Positions 1-5,603 of a stretch of DNA of 5,603 nt are shown here, one piece after another. The notes under the pieces were generated by a model, which did not search any database, was not told the origin of the DNA, and saw only the letters and a program-made list of their open reading frames with translations. A program made the translations under genes and the position numbers. The stretch's first letter is position 1, and each line of letters begins with the position of its first letter. Source of the stretch: Planctomycetota bacterium (GTDB lineage: Bacteria; Planctomycetota; B129-G9); NCBI GenBank assembly GCA_030607235.1, contig JAUWEX010000098.1, positions 1 to 5,603 of the forward strand. The letters run 5' to 3'.

Positions 1-941
1 ATTACTCTGTATCCAAGTTCGAGCGCGGGGAAGCGCGCGAAGTCGAGTTTTTCAAACGTGAGCGAGCCGACCGCTGCCAGGTCCATCGCCGGCACCCGCC
101 CGGGCTTTCGCCGCGGCAGGGTCAGCGCGTACTGTATCGGCAGGCGCATGTCCGGCAGGCTCATCTGCGCGATCATCGTGTTGTCGGCGAACTCGACGAT
201 CGAATGTATTATCGACTGTCTATGTATAACGACTTCAATTTGAGAAGGTTCTAAATCGAACAGCCATTTCGCCTCGATAATTTCGAGCGCCTTGTTGAGC
301 AGGGTGGCGCTGTCGACGGTTATGCGCGGGCCCATCGACCATGTCGGGTGGTCGAGGACTTCGTCGACGCTGATATTTACGAGTTGCGCGGGGTCGCGGT
401 CGAAGAGCGCGCCGCCGGAGGCGGTGATGATTACGCGCTTGACCCACGAGCGGTCCGCTTCGCCGATCACCTGCATGATCGCGCTGTGCTCGCTGTCGAC
501 GGGGATAATCCGCACGCCTTTCCGCGCGGCCAGCGGCATCAGGATATGCCCGGCGGTTACGAGCGATTCCTTGTTGGCCAGCGCCAGGTTGTGGCCGGTC
601 TCGAGCGCGGCCAGAGTAACCGGCAGCCCCGCCGCGCCGGACATGGCCTGGAAGACGAGATCGGTCTCGGCGTCGCGGGCCAGTTCCAGCAGGGCCTCGT
701 CGCCGGAGGCGAGTTCGGTGGGGACGGCCCCGGCTTTTTGTTTCAATTCTTCGAGCAGGGATTCGTCGCGGATAACCGCGTACACGGGGCGCAGACGGCG
801 GACCTGTTCGGCGAGCGCCGCAACGCTACGGTTTGCTGCGAGCGCGACGATTTCAATTTCGTCGGGCATCGCCGTGGCGACGTCGATGACGTTTTTCCCG
901 ATGGAGCCCGTTGACCCTAGTAGTGCTATCCTTTTGCGCAA
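1..941 (-). CDS. dxr: 1-deoxy-D-xylulose 5-phosphate reductoisomerase, C-terminus cut by window edge
   Basis: Dxr (IspC) is the cytosolic enzyme that converts 1-deoxy-D-xylulose 5-phosphate to 2-C-methyl-D-erythritol 4-phosphate with NADPH and a divalent metal, the committed step of the MEP isoprenoid pathway. I read 313 codons. Visible are the NADPH-binding loop GSTGSIG (residues 9-15), LANKES, metal ligands D149 and E151 in PVDSEHSA and E220 in NKALE, and substrate-site residues S175 (SGGA), H198 (HPTWSMG), N216 and K217. These align with E. coli D150, E152, E231, S186, H209, N227 and K228, with a shift of 1 and then 11. About 75 C-terminal residues are missing past position 1. The start is the TTG at 941-939: an in-frame TAA lies at 974-972 and no ATG or GTG lies between. 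A GGGGA five bases upstream is only a weak ribosome-binding site. It is transcribed divergently from the chemoreceptor gene. Identity is secure; the start is inferred. Confidence 0.97.
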   Translation of the reverse strand, partial: MRKRIALLGSTGSIGKNVIDVATAMPDEIEIVALAANRSVAALAEQVRRLRPVYAVIRDESLLEELKQKAGAVPTELASGDEALLELARDAETDLVFQAMSGAAGLPVTLAALETGHNLALANKESLVTAGHILMPLAARKGVRIIPVDSEHSAIMQVIGEADRSWVKRVIITASGGALFDRDPAQLVNISVDEVLDHPTWSMGPRITVDSATLLNKALEIIEAKWLFDLEPSQIEVVIHRQSIIHSIVEFADNTMIAQMSLPDMRLPIQYALTLPRRKPGRVPAMDLAAVGSLTFEKLDFARFPALELGYRV

Positions 942-982
942 GATTTTCCCCGATGCGGTTGTGTTTTGGCGTTAAGCGGCGG

Positions 983-1011
983 ATTCTAGCACACGAGCGC
1001 GGTTATGGCAA
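983..1011 (-). promoter_or_regulatory. sigma70-type promoter for dxr
   Basis: Reading the minus strand, TTGCCA (1011-1006) and TAGAAT (988-983) are separated by exactly 17 bases, close to the TTGACA/TATAAT consensus. Transcription would begin near 976, giving a leader of about 35 nt before the TTG start of dxr. This suggests dxr is transcribed here from its own promoter, not as a distal gene of a uppS-cdsA-dxr operon. Inferred from motif and spacing only. Confidence 0.7.
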
Positions 1012-1251
1012 GCCTGTGGAGCGGCGCAGGTTCCCGGCATAAATAATGTAAGATAAAAAATGTCGATATTGTCTCAAGATTCTAATTCAGTTGGCCGAAA
1101 ACTAGCAAATAAGTAGGATAAAAAGGGTGTGGGTTTTAAGGGAAGGATTAATACGGGTCGCAGTATTGCGGTTAAGGATATGGCTGAAAACTGATTCGGC
1201 AAGACCGATACCCACCTGACCCTGCTGATTGTAACGGCGAATTTTCGCACC

Positions 1252-1269
1252 GGGCTGGGATTGCAGCCC
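1252..1269 (+). other. small GC hairpin in the chemoreceptor leader region
   Basis: GGGCTG (1252-1257) and CAGCCC (1264-1269) form a perfect 6-bp stem with a GGATTG loop. ACCGG (1249-1253) and CCGGT (1301-1305) could alternatively pair and enclose this region. No T-tract follows, so it is not an intrinsic terminator. Function unknown; it may be chance in GC-rich DNA. Confidence 0.3.
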
Positions 1270-1485
1270 CTGTTCCGAACGTGGGTGTTCCGAGGGTATA
1301 CCGGTAATTCTCGCCTGGTGCGTTCAAGCCGTTTACGTTAAAGATTGCCTGCGCGTGATGGCGATATAGTTAGCGACAAGAACCTCATTTCGATAATCCA
1401 TTTCTTAGTGCATTCATCGCCGAGCGCAATTTCTCAGCGTGTTTTTGTGCCCATATTGCAAAATAGCCGGTTGAAGTCTCATCGT

Positions 1486-1490
1486 GGAGG
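1486..1490 (+). promoter_or_regulatory. ribosome binding site fixing the GTG start of the chemoreceptor
   Basis: GGAGG lies six bases before the GTG at 1497-1499. It is the strongest Shine-Dalgarno match in the window and supports GTG as the start. The residues that follow give the usual short basic N-terminus and first membrane helix of a chemoreceptor. Confidence 0.85.
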
Positions 1491-1496
1491 TTTGTC

Positions 1497-3617
1497 GTGT
1501 TTAAGAATATCAAACTGAGTACCAAGATCATTGGCCTGGCAATGGTCTGTGCGCTTGCGCCATTGTCGGTATTACTTGCGACCACGGTGCACATGGTCGG
1601 CGAAACGAAAGATAGCGCGGTAGAAGAAACCAGAAACCTGGCGCATCACGATATGCAGCACATCATCGAGAATGTTTACAGCGCTTGTAAAAACGCCCAG
1701 AAACTTCTTGAAGGCAAACTCGTCAGCGATTTGGTTGTGGCCCGCAAGGTATTCGCAGAACACGGGGAAGCCGGCATATCGGACGAAATCGTCCGCTGGT
1801 CGGCCACGAATCAGTACACGAAAAAAACGGTCGAAGTCAAACTCGGCAAGATGCTGGTCGGCGGCAAATGGCTTGGGCAAAACTCCGACCCCGCCGTTTA
1901 CTCGCCCGTCGTCGACGGGACGACCGACCTAATCGGCGGGACCTGTACGATTTTCCAGCGCATGAACCCGCAGGGCGATTTTTTGCGCGTAACGACCAAC
2001 GTGATTAAACTCAACGGCAAACGCGCCACCGGCACCTATATTCCTGCGGTCAACCCCGACGGCATGCCCAACCCCGTTATCTCGACCATCCTCAGGGGCG
2101 AGACCTTCATCGGCAGGGCGTACGTGGTTAACGCGTGGTACATGACCACCTACGAGCCGATCAAGGACGCCTCGGGCAATATCATCGGAATCCTCTACGT
2201 GGGTGCGCCCGAAGATATGGCTGCCGCCTGCATCCGCGAGTCGATCATGGATATGCGGATCGGCAGAACCGGCCACGTTTACGTGCTCGACGGCAGCGAC
2301 GACAGTCGCGGAAAATACATCGTCTCGCCCGGCGGAGAGCGCGACGGTGAAAGCATCTGGGACGCGCAGGACAACAACGGAATATATTACGTTCGCGATG
2401 TAGTAAATCGCGCGATCGCCGAAAATCCCGGCGATTACTACGAGACACGATATTGGCTCAAGGAAACCGGCACCGAAAAAGGACGCGCCAACGTTGCGCT
2501 GTGCGCTTACTACGCGCCGTGGTCGTGGGTGATCGTCGTCAACGCTTACGAGGACGAAGTCTACGCGGGCAGCGACAAGGTCGCCGGCGGGATGGATTCG
2601 CTGGTTACGACGATTGTAGTGGTCGCGGCGCTGGCGGGTGTCCTGGCTGCGGGTCTCTCGATCCTTTGTGCGAGGTCGGTTTCACAGCCGATAAACAAAC
2701 TCATCGAAGGCCTGATGAGCGGCTCGGGGAACACCGCCGCGGTCTCCGTAGAAGTTTCCTCCGCCAGCCAGGTGCTGTCGCAGGGTGCCTCGGCGCAGGC
2801 CGCCGGAATCGAAGAGACCTCTTCTTCGCTGGAAGAAATGTCGGCGATGACCAAACAAAACGCCGCCAACGCCAACGTCGCCAACGATTTCGTCAAGGAG
2901 GCGAGGACTGCGACCGAGAAGGGCAACTCCGAGATGGAAAAGATGACGAAGGCCATCGACGATATTCGCAAGTCTTCCGAGGAGACCTCGCGGATTATCA
3001 AAACAATCGACGAGATCGCGTTCCAGACCAACCTCCTCGCCCTTAACGCCGCGGTCGAGGCCGCACGGGCCGGCGAGGCCGGCAAAGGCTTCGCGGTCGT
3101 GGCCGACGAGGTGCGCAATCTCGCCCAGCGCAGTGCCGAAGCGGCACGCGACACATCAGAGATGATAGACAAGTCGATCAAGCGCTCTAACAACGGCGTC
3201 GAGATCGCCGGCGAGGTCGTCGTCTCCCTGCAGGAGATCAGCGACAGGGTAAAGAAGGTCGACGAACTGATCGACGAGATCGTACTGGGCAGCGAAGAAC
3301 AGGCCAAAGGCATCGAACAGATTAGCGCGGCCGTCAACAATATGGACAAGATAACGCAGCGCAACGCCGCAAGCGCCGAGGAATCGGCCGCCGCCAGCGA
3401 AGAACTCAGCGCCCAAGCCGAGGAACTCAAAGACATGGTCTTCGATTTGATCGCGCTGGTCGGCGCCAACAGCAAAGTTCGTGAGAAGGCGCCGGAAAGG
3501 CCGTCGCCGCAAAAACCCTCGTTGCAAAAAAGCGCGAAAGCGGAGGTCGAATCTGTTCGGCGGGACAATTCGGTCGCTGACGAGAAAGAGCACGAGGACG
3601 TTCTTTGCGAGTTTTGA
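1497..3617 (+). CDS. methyl-accepting chemotaxis protein with Cache sensor and shortened HAMP region
   Basis: A 706-residue transmembrane chemoreceptor that would sense an external ligand and control the CheA-CheW kinase complex. Order of parts: basic N-terminus; TM1 (about 11-33); periplasmic region (about 35-360) resembling the Cache_3-Cache_2 fusion family, with a first module ending near VGAPED (about 239) and a membrane-proximal module (about 254-356, from GRTGHVYVLDG); TM2 (about 368-391); then a signalling coiled coil. The hairpin tip, about 506-551, is highly conserved (EIAFQTNLLALNAAVEAARA, then GFAVVADEVRNLAQRS). Likely adaptation segments with Glu pairs lie near 440-450 and 624-644. 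After TM2, the HAMP-like start RSVSQPINKLIEGL runs straight into the coiled coil, without a recognisable connector and second HAMP helix. A Lys/Pro-rich linker (about 655-700) ends in DVLCEF. Tandem stops TGA-TAG close the gene. No che genes are nearby, so it is an orphan receptor; the ligand cannot be predicted. Confidence 0.95.
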   Translation: MFKNIKLSTKIIGLAMVCALAPLSVLLATTVHMVGETKDSAVEETRNLAHHDMQHIIENVYSACKNAQKLLEGKLVSDLVVARKVFAEHGEAGISDEIVRWSATNQYTKKTVEVKLGKMLVGGKWLGQNSDPAVYSPVVDGTTDLIGGTCTIFQRMNPQGDFLRVTTNVIKLNGKRATGTYIPAVNPDGMPNPVISTILRGETFIGRAYVVNAWYMTTYEPIKDASGNIIGILYVGAPEDMAAACIRESIMDMRIGRTGHVYVLDGSDDSRGKYIVSPGGERDGESIWDAQDNNGIYYVRDVVNRAIAENPGDYYETRYWLKETGTEKGRANVALCAYYAPWSWVIVVNAYEDEVYAGSDKVAGGMDSLVTTIVVVAALAGVLAAGLSILCARSVSQPINKLIEGLMSGSGNTAAVSVEVSSASQVLSQGASAQAAGIEETSSSLEEMSAMTKQNAANANVANDFVKEARTATEKGNSEMEKMTKAIDDIRKSSEETSRIIKTIDEIAFQTNLLALNAAVEAARAGEAGKGFAVVADEVRNLAQRSAEAARDTSEMIDKSIKRSNNGVEIAGEVVVSLQEISDRVKKVDELIDEIVLGSEEQAKGIEQISAAVNNMDKITQRNAASAEESAAASEELSAQAEELKDMVFDLIALVGANSKVREKAPERPSPQKPSLQKSAKAEVESVRRDNSVADEKEHEDVLCEF

Positions 3618-3710
3618 TAGCCGGGATCGTCTGAACGAAAATTAACGGGGGAGAAAAACCGGCGCATATAATTGGTCCGAAAATGGTTGAAATTCTCCAC
3701 ATTCTGTATG

Positions 3711-3750
3711 AAGCCCCGCTGTTGGGTACGTACCCGATAGCGGGGCTTGT
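3711..3750 (+). terminator. GC-rich hairpin downstream of the chemoreceptor, probable terminator
   Basis: AAGCCCCGCT (3711-3720) and AGCGGGGCTT (3739-3748) form a perfect 10-bp stem. Inside, a symmetric 3x3 internal loop (GTT/GAT) surrounds the palindrome GGGTACGTACCC (3724-3735). The tail after the stem is only TTGTTC-like (counting the two stem T's), so termination may be weak or factor-assisted. It lies about 95 bp past the stop of the chemoreceptor and before the promoter of the next gene. Confidence 0.6.
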
Positions 3751-3823
3751 TCAATGCCGGCTTGTTCGCGACAGAATCGGACGCATTGTTTAGAGACTGC
3801 TTTTGGCATTGTCATCGCCTCTC

Positions 3824-3852
3824 TTGACCGCGCCTCGGGGCTGTGCTATACT
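3824..3852 (+). promoter_or_regulatory. sigma70-type promoter for the DUF151 gene and tRNA-Ser
   Basis: TTGACC (3824-3829) and TATACT (3847-3852) are separated by 17 bases, each one or two bases from consensus. Transcription would start near 3859, giving a leader of about 32 nt before the ATG at 3891. The -10 box overlaps the upstream in-frame GTG at 3843, so that GTG cannot be a start on this transcript. No operator-like repeat is visible around it. Confidence 0.8.
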
Positions 3853-3890
3853 GCCGTGATTCATGTTTTTCGACATTGAGGCGGCTTGAA

Positions 3891-4406
3891 ATGCTTGTAC
3901 CCGTTGACCTGGCGCGCATCGCGATATCAGAAAACAGCCAGACGCAGGTCGTGTGGCTCAAAGAAAAAGACGGCCCCCGCAGTTTCCCGATTATCATCGG
4001 GATATTCGAGGCGTGGGCTATCGAGCGCTATCTCAAGGGACAGAGTTTCGTACGCCCGCTGACACATGATCTTCTCGTTGGCATCCTGGCCGCGCTCAAG
4101 GGCGAGTTGAAAAAGATCGTCATCACCGACATCAAGGACGGCACTTTTTTCGCGAAACTCGTCATCGAAAACGGCGACGGCGTAGTTGAGGTGGACTCGC
4201 GGCCCAGCGACGCGCTGGCGCTGGCCATGCGGTTGCACGCGCCGATTTTTGCCGAGGAACACGTGATACTCTCCGCGCTCCAGCCCGAGGGGCTGCTTTC
4301 TCCGGAAAACGGGGTCGACCGAAATGCGGCGGATATCGACGAGTCGGAAATCGACGACGATTTCGACTACGACGATGACGAGGACGAGGACGACGATGCA
4401 TATTAA
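3891..4406 (+). CDS. bifunctional nuclease family (BFN/DUF151) protein with acidic tail
   Basis: A 171-residue soluble protein. Residues about 1-135 match the BFN (DUF151) domain: start [12 protein letters not shown], the strand with [19 protein letters not shown], the segment [15 protein letters not shown], and the signature [17 protein letters not shown] near 100-116, then [11 protein letters not shown]. Members have been described as nucleases acting on RNA and DNA, and a Thermotoga structure exists for the family, but the bacterial role is poorly defined, so I do not assign a substrate. After about residue 140 comes a tail made almost only of Asp and Glu, ending DDDAY and encoded by GAC/GAT/GAG repeats. 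The start is the ATG at 3891, with GAGG at 3878-3881; the earlier in-frame GTG (3843) lies inside the promoter. Its TAA stop is directly followed by tRNA-Ser, so they are probably co-transcribed. Confidence 0.9.
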   Translation: MLVPVDLARIAISENSQTQVVWLKEKDGPRSFPIIIGIFEAWAIERYLKGQSFVRPLTHDLLVGILAALKGELKKIVITDIKDGTFFAKLVIENGDGVVEVDSRPSDALALAMRLHAPIFAEEHVILSALQPEGLLSPENGVDRNAADIDESEIDDDFDYDDDEDEDDDAY

Positions 4407-4526
<120 letters not shown>

Positions 4527-4527
<1 letters not shown>

Positions 4528-4597
4528 CAATCGAGAATCGAAAATGGAGAGTCGATGTGAGAGATTCTCGATTGCGTTCTATTCTCGATTTTCGATT
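4527..4597. repeat. cluster of AATCGARAAT decamers in both orientations
   Basis: The decamer AATCGA(A/G)AAT occurs five times: forward at 4529-4538 and 4536-4545 (overlapping by three bases), and reverse-complemented at 4564-4573, 4581-4590 and 4588-4597. GCAATCGAGAATC (4527-4539) and GATTCTCGATTGC (4563-4575) form a perfect 13-bp inverted repeat around a 23-bp spacer. No protein fits. It resembles an intergenic repeat or small non-autonomous element beside a tRNA gene; a chance origin is unlikely given the number of exact copies. Confidence 0.75.
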
Positions 4598-4658
4598 ATC
4601 AGAATCCGTCAAAACACGAAAGTGATTAAAACAGGCGGGAAAATGCGATTCCGTCCGC

Positions 4659-4685
4659 AAACCCGCTGAGACGGCGGGTTTTTTT
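4659..4685 (+). terminator. intrinsic terminator of the DUF151-tRNA-Ser transcript
   Basis: AAACCCGC (4659-4666) and GCGGGTTT (4674-4681) form an 8-bp stem with a 7-nt loop, and the T-run covers 4679-4685. This is a classical rho-independent terminator on the plus strand. It lies between convergent genes and touches the TAA stop (4686-4684) of the minus-strand membrane protein. Read the other way the tail is only TTTG, so any termination on the minus strand would be weak. Confidence 0.9.
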
Positions 4686-5178
4686 ACAGCATTTTTGCTA
4701 TGTTCTGGACGCTGATTACGAACAGAACAATCCCACCGACCAGCCCGAAAAACCCCAGTATCGCGCCGAGGCGTCCGTTGAGCACGACGCGCGGTTCGGT
4801 GTGCTTGCGGGCCTGCACGATGCCCAGTATCAAGGCCAGCAGCGAAAGCGCCAGACACGCCGCCACCGAAACTACGCTCATCAAGCAGTCCATCATGTGG
4901 CCGGCGATGCCCAGTATCCCTAGGATCACCGGCGCGTTGCCCGCCGGTATCGGCCGGGGCAGCGGTGTGGCGTTGTAGGGCTGCGGATAAAATTGCTGTG
5001 GAGCGGCATAGGGTTGATACGGCGGGTATGCGCCCGGTTGCTGATAATTTTGCGCTTGCCGGGGCTGTTGATAAGGATTGGTGTTCTGATAGTTGACCGC
5101 CTGTGTCGGCTGCGGAGGCGTTTGGGTGGTCGGGTCGCTTTGCGGCTCTGCCGCGTTGTCGGCAGGGCGGCGCTGCGG
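4684..5178 (-). CDS. proline/glutamine-rich small membrane protein, N-terminus missing
   Basis: An open frame of about 164 residues without a start codon. The first 80 or so are rich in Pro, Gln, Tyr and Asn, with repeated YQQP and PYQ-type motifs ([25 protein letters not shown]). From about residue 84 a long hydrophobic stretch ([10 protein letters not shown], then [13 protein letters not shown]) is followed by a polar loop ([14 protein letters not shown]) and a last membrane helix ([20 protein letters not shown]). This layout, a flexible Pro/Gln-rich cytosolic region and two or three membrane helices with a late NGR-like turn, resembles DUF4190-type proteins of unknown function, which often carry an N-terminal zinc ribbon, absent here. 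The frame stays open upstream to a TGA at 5232-5230 but contains no ATG, GTG or TTG before the hppA sequence begins. A GTG at 4929 would give only 81 residues and no Pro-rich region. The gene therefore looks cut at the junction near 5160-5183; the exact 5' boundary is my estimate. Confidence 0.7.
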   Translation of the reverse strand, partial: PQRRPADNAAEPQSDPTTQTPPQPTQAVNYQNTNPYQQPRQAQNYQQPGAYPPYQPYAAPQQFYPQPYNATPLPRPIPAGNAPVILGILGIAGHMMDCLMSVVSVAACLALSLLALILGIVQARKHTEPRVVLNGRLGAILGFFGLVGGIVLFVISVQNIAKML

Positions 5179-5183
5179 GCGTG
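5160..5183. other. junction between two broken genes
   Basis: To the left, the minus-strand frame still encodes plausible protein ([10 protein letters not shown], ending near 5160). To the right, from GTG 5181, the plus strand encodes recognisable membrane pyrophosphatase. Both genes have lost their 5' parts here, and there is no room for a promoter or start for either. I see no insertion-sequence end, target duplication or tRNA at the point. A chimeric assembly join and a real deletion or insertion both fit. Confidence 0.65.
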
Positions 5184-5564
5184 GACATAAGTACGGCCGC
5201 CGCCTTGAGAAATCTGCTCGCCCCTGGCCTCATGGCAGTGGCTGCTCCTCTCATCGTAGGCTTTACCTTTGGGCCGGAAGCAGTGGGAGGCTTATTGATC
5301 GGCTGCATCGTGACCGCCTTCCCCATGGCGATATTCATGGCCTACGCAGGTACGGCCTGGGATAACGCGAAGAAATTCATCGAGGAAGGCCATCTGGGCG
5401 GCAAAGGCTCGCTGGCGCACCACGCAGCGGTCATTGGAGACACGGTGGGAGACCCATTCAAGGACACCGCGGGGCCATCACTGAACACACTAGTGACAGT
5501 TATCTCTCAGATAGCATCGCTGTTCGCTCCTCTGTTCATCGCCTACGCGTTGATAGCAGCTTAG
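5181..5564 (+). CDS. hppA: membrane-bound pyrophosphatase, C-terminal fragment only
   Basis: These are the last 127 residues of an ion-translocating pyrophosphatase, an integral membrane pump that uses pyrophosphate hydrolysis to move H+ or Na+. Seen in order: [16 protein letters not shown], a membrane helix ([16 protein letters not shown]), the glycine-rich GGLLIGCIV helix, then [15 protein letters not shown] and [17 protein letters not shown], two of the conserved acidic/lysine motifs that bind Mg-pyrophosphate, and a final helix ending IAYALIAA before TAG. Full proteins have about 650-800 residues, so over 80% is missing and the fragment cannot be an active pump. The same frame is open back to a GTG at 5103, but that part does not look like pyrophosphatase and has no ribosome-binding site. 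By hand count ATA is 4 of 11 isoleucine codons here, against about 5 of roughly 50 in the chemoreceptor gene, and AGA, CTA and GGA also appear; this suggests a different origin. Confidence 0.92.
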   Translation: MDISTAAALRNLLAPGLMAVAAPLIVGFTFGPEAVGGLLIGCIVTAFPMAIFMAYAGTAWDNAKKFIEEGHLGGKGSLAHHAAVIGDTVGDPFKDTAGPSLNTLVTVISQIASLFAPLFIAYALIAA

Positions 5565-5575
5565 ATACACTTTCT

Positions 5576-5587
5576 GGGGGAAACCCC
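5576..5587 (+). terminator. short hairpin after hppA, weak terminator candidate
   Basis: GGGG (5576-5579) and CCCC (5584-5587) form a 4-bp stem capped by GAAA, 11 bases after the TAG of hppA. The following TACCTTTATAAAT has only a broken T-tract. The window ends 16 bases later, so nothing more can be said. Confidence 0.3.
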
Positions 5588-5603
5588 TACCTTTATAAAT
5601 CTG

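Larger units (their letters stand above)
1012..1496. other. intergenic stretch between dxr and the chemoreceptor gene, no supported gene
   Basis: About 485 bp without a convincing coding region on either strand; the in-frame open stretches are short and lack a credible start and ribosome-binding site. The left part (about 1040-1140) is AT-rich. The middle (1150-1340) is GC-richer and contains small secondary-structure elements: CGCA-GTAT-TGCG (1159-1170), a 6-bp perfect hairpin (1252-1269), and an 8-bp direct repeat TGTTCCGA (1271-1278 and 1286-1293). The chemoreceptor promoter must lie here, but no -35/-10 pair with good spacing is evident. I recognise no riboswitch or known small RNA. Confidence 0.6.

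Noticed and set aside
292..975. Plus-strand frames of 227 and 188 residues opposite dxr
   Set aside because: The minus-strand frame encodes Dxr with all catalytic motifs; the plus-strand translations are Arg/Ser-rich shadows.
1201..1343. Remnant of a coding gene (FGKTDTHLTLL...)
   Set aside because: Only 47 codons are open, with no start or ribosome-binding site and no recognisable family.
1339..1367. Flagellar sigma28-like promoter TAAA...GGCGATAT before the chemoreceptor
   Set aside because: The spacing is 17 bases, not the expected 15, and the -10 half matches only partly. Possible but not supportable.
2561..3754. 397-residue open frame on the minus strand
   Set aside because: It lies antisense to the conserved signalling domain of the chemoreceptor, is Ser/Ala/Leu-rich in a low-complexity way, and has no family signature. 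It is a GC-driven shadow.
3843..3890. Upstream GTG start for the DUF151 gene, adding 16 residues
   Set aside because: The GTG overlaps the promoter just before the -10 box and upstream of the predicted transcription start, and the added residues do not resemble the family.
5103..5180. N-terminal extension of the hppA fragment from GTG 5103
   Set aside because: The residues have no pyrophosphatase character, there is no ribosome-binding site, and the stretch is antisense to the Pro/Gln-rich gene; the open frame is accidental.

Overview
The window looks like bacterial DNA from a Gram-negative-type organism, GC-rich overall (roughly 55-60% by eye) with AT-richer intergenic stretches. The MEP isoprenoid enzyme Dxr, a transmembrane Cache-type chemoreceptor, TTG and GTG starts, sigma70-like promoters and a CCA-encoding tRNA-Ser all fit. 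The receptor architecture and the bifunctional-nuclease-family protein recall deltaproteobacterial and related uncultured lineages, but I cannot assign a taxon from sequence alone. No complete new defence, mobile or biosynthetic system is visible.

Layout. Positions 1-941 (minus) hold the N-terminal four fifths of dxr, cut by the window edge, with a clear sigma70-type promoter at 983-1011. A gene-poor stretch of about 550 bp follows. At 1497-3617 (plus) lies a 706-residue methyl-accepting chemotaxis protein with a large Cache-type sensor and a strikingly shortened HAMP region; an imperfect GC-rich hairpin (3711-3748) lies downstream. A sigma70-type promoter (3824-3852) then drives a bifunctional-nuclease-family (DUF151) protein (3891-4406) with a very acidic tail. 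A tRNA-Ser(UGA) (4407-4494) starts at the base after its stop codon, so the two are probably one transcript.

The 3' end of the tRNA is half of a 17/18 inverted repeat (4487-4527). This abuts a cluster of five copies of a decamer AATCGARAAT in both orientations (4529-4597), and a strong intrinsic terminator follows (4659-4685). The right end holds two broken genes facing away from each other: a minus-strand proline/glutamine-rich small membrane protein lacking its N-terminus (4684 to about 5178), and the last 127 residues of a membrane pyrophosphatase, hppA (5181-5564). They meet within about 20 bp. This is either a real rearrangement or a chimeric assembly join, and the hppA part has a different codon flavour from the rest.

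The genes do not form one pathway. dxr is housekeeping metabolism, the receptor is an orphan sensor with no che genes in view, and the DUF151 gene plus tRNA-Ser form a small transcription unit.
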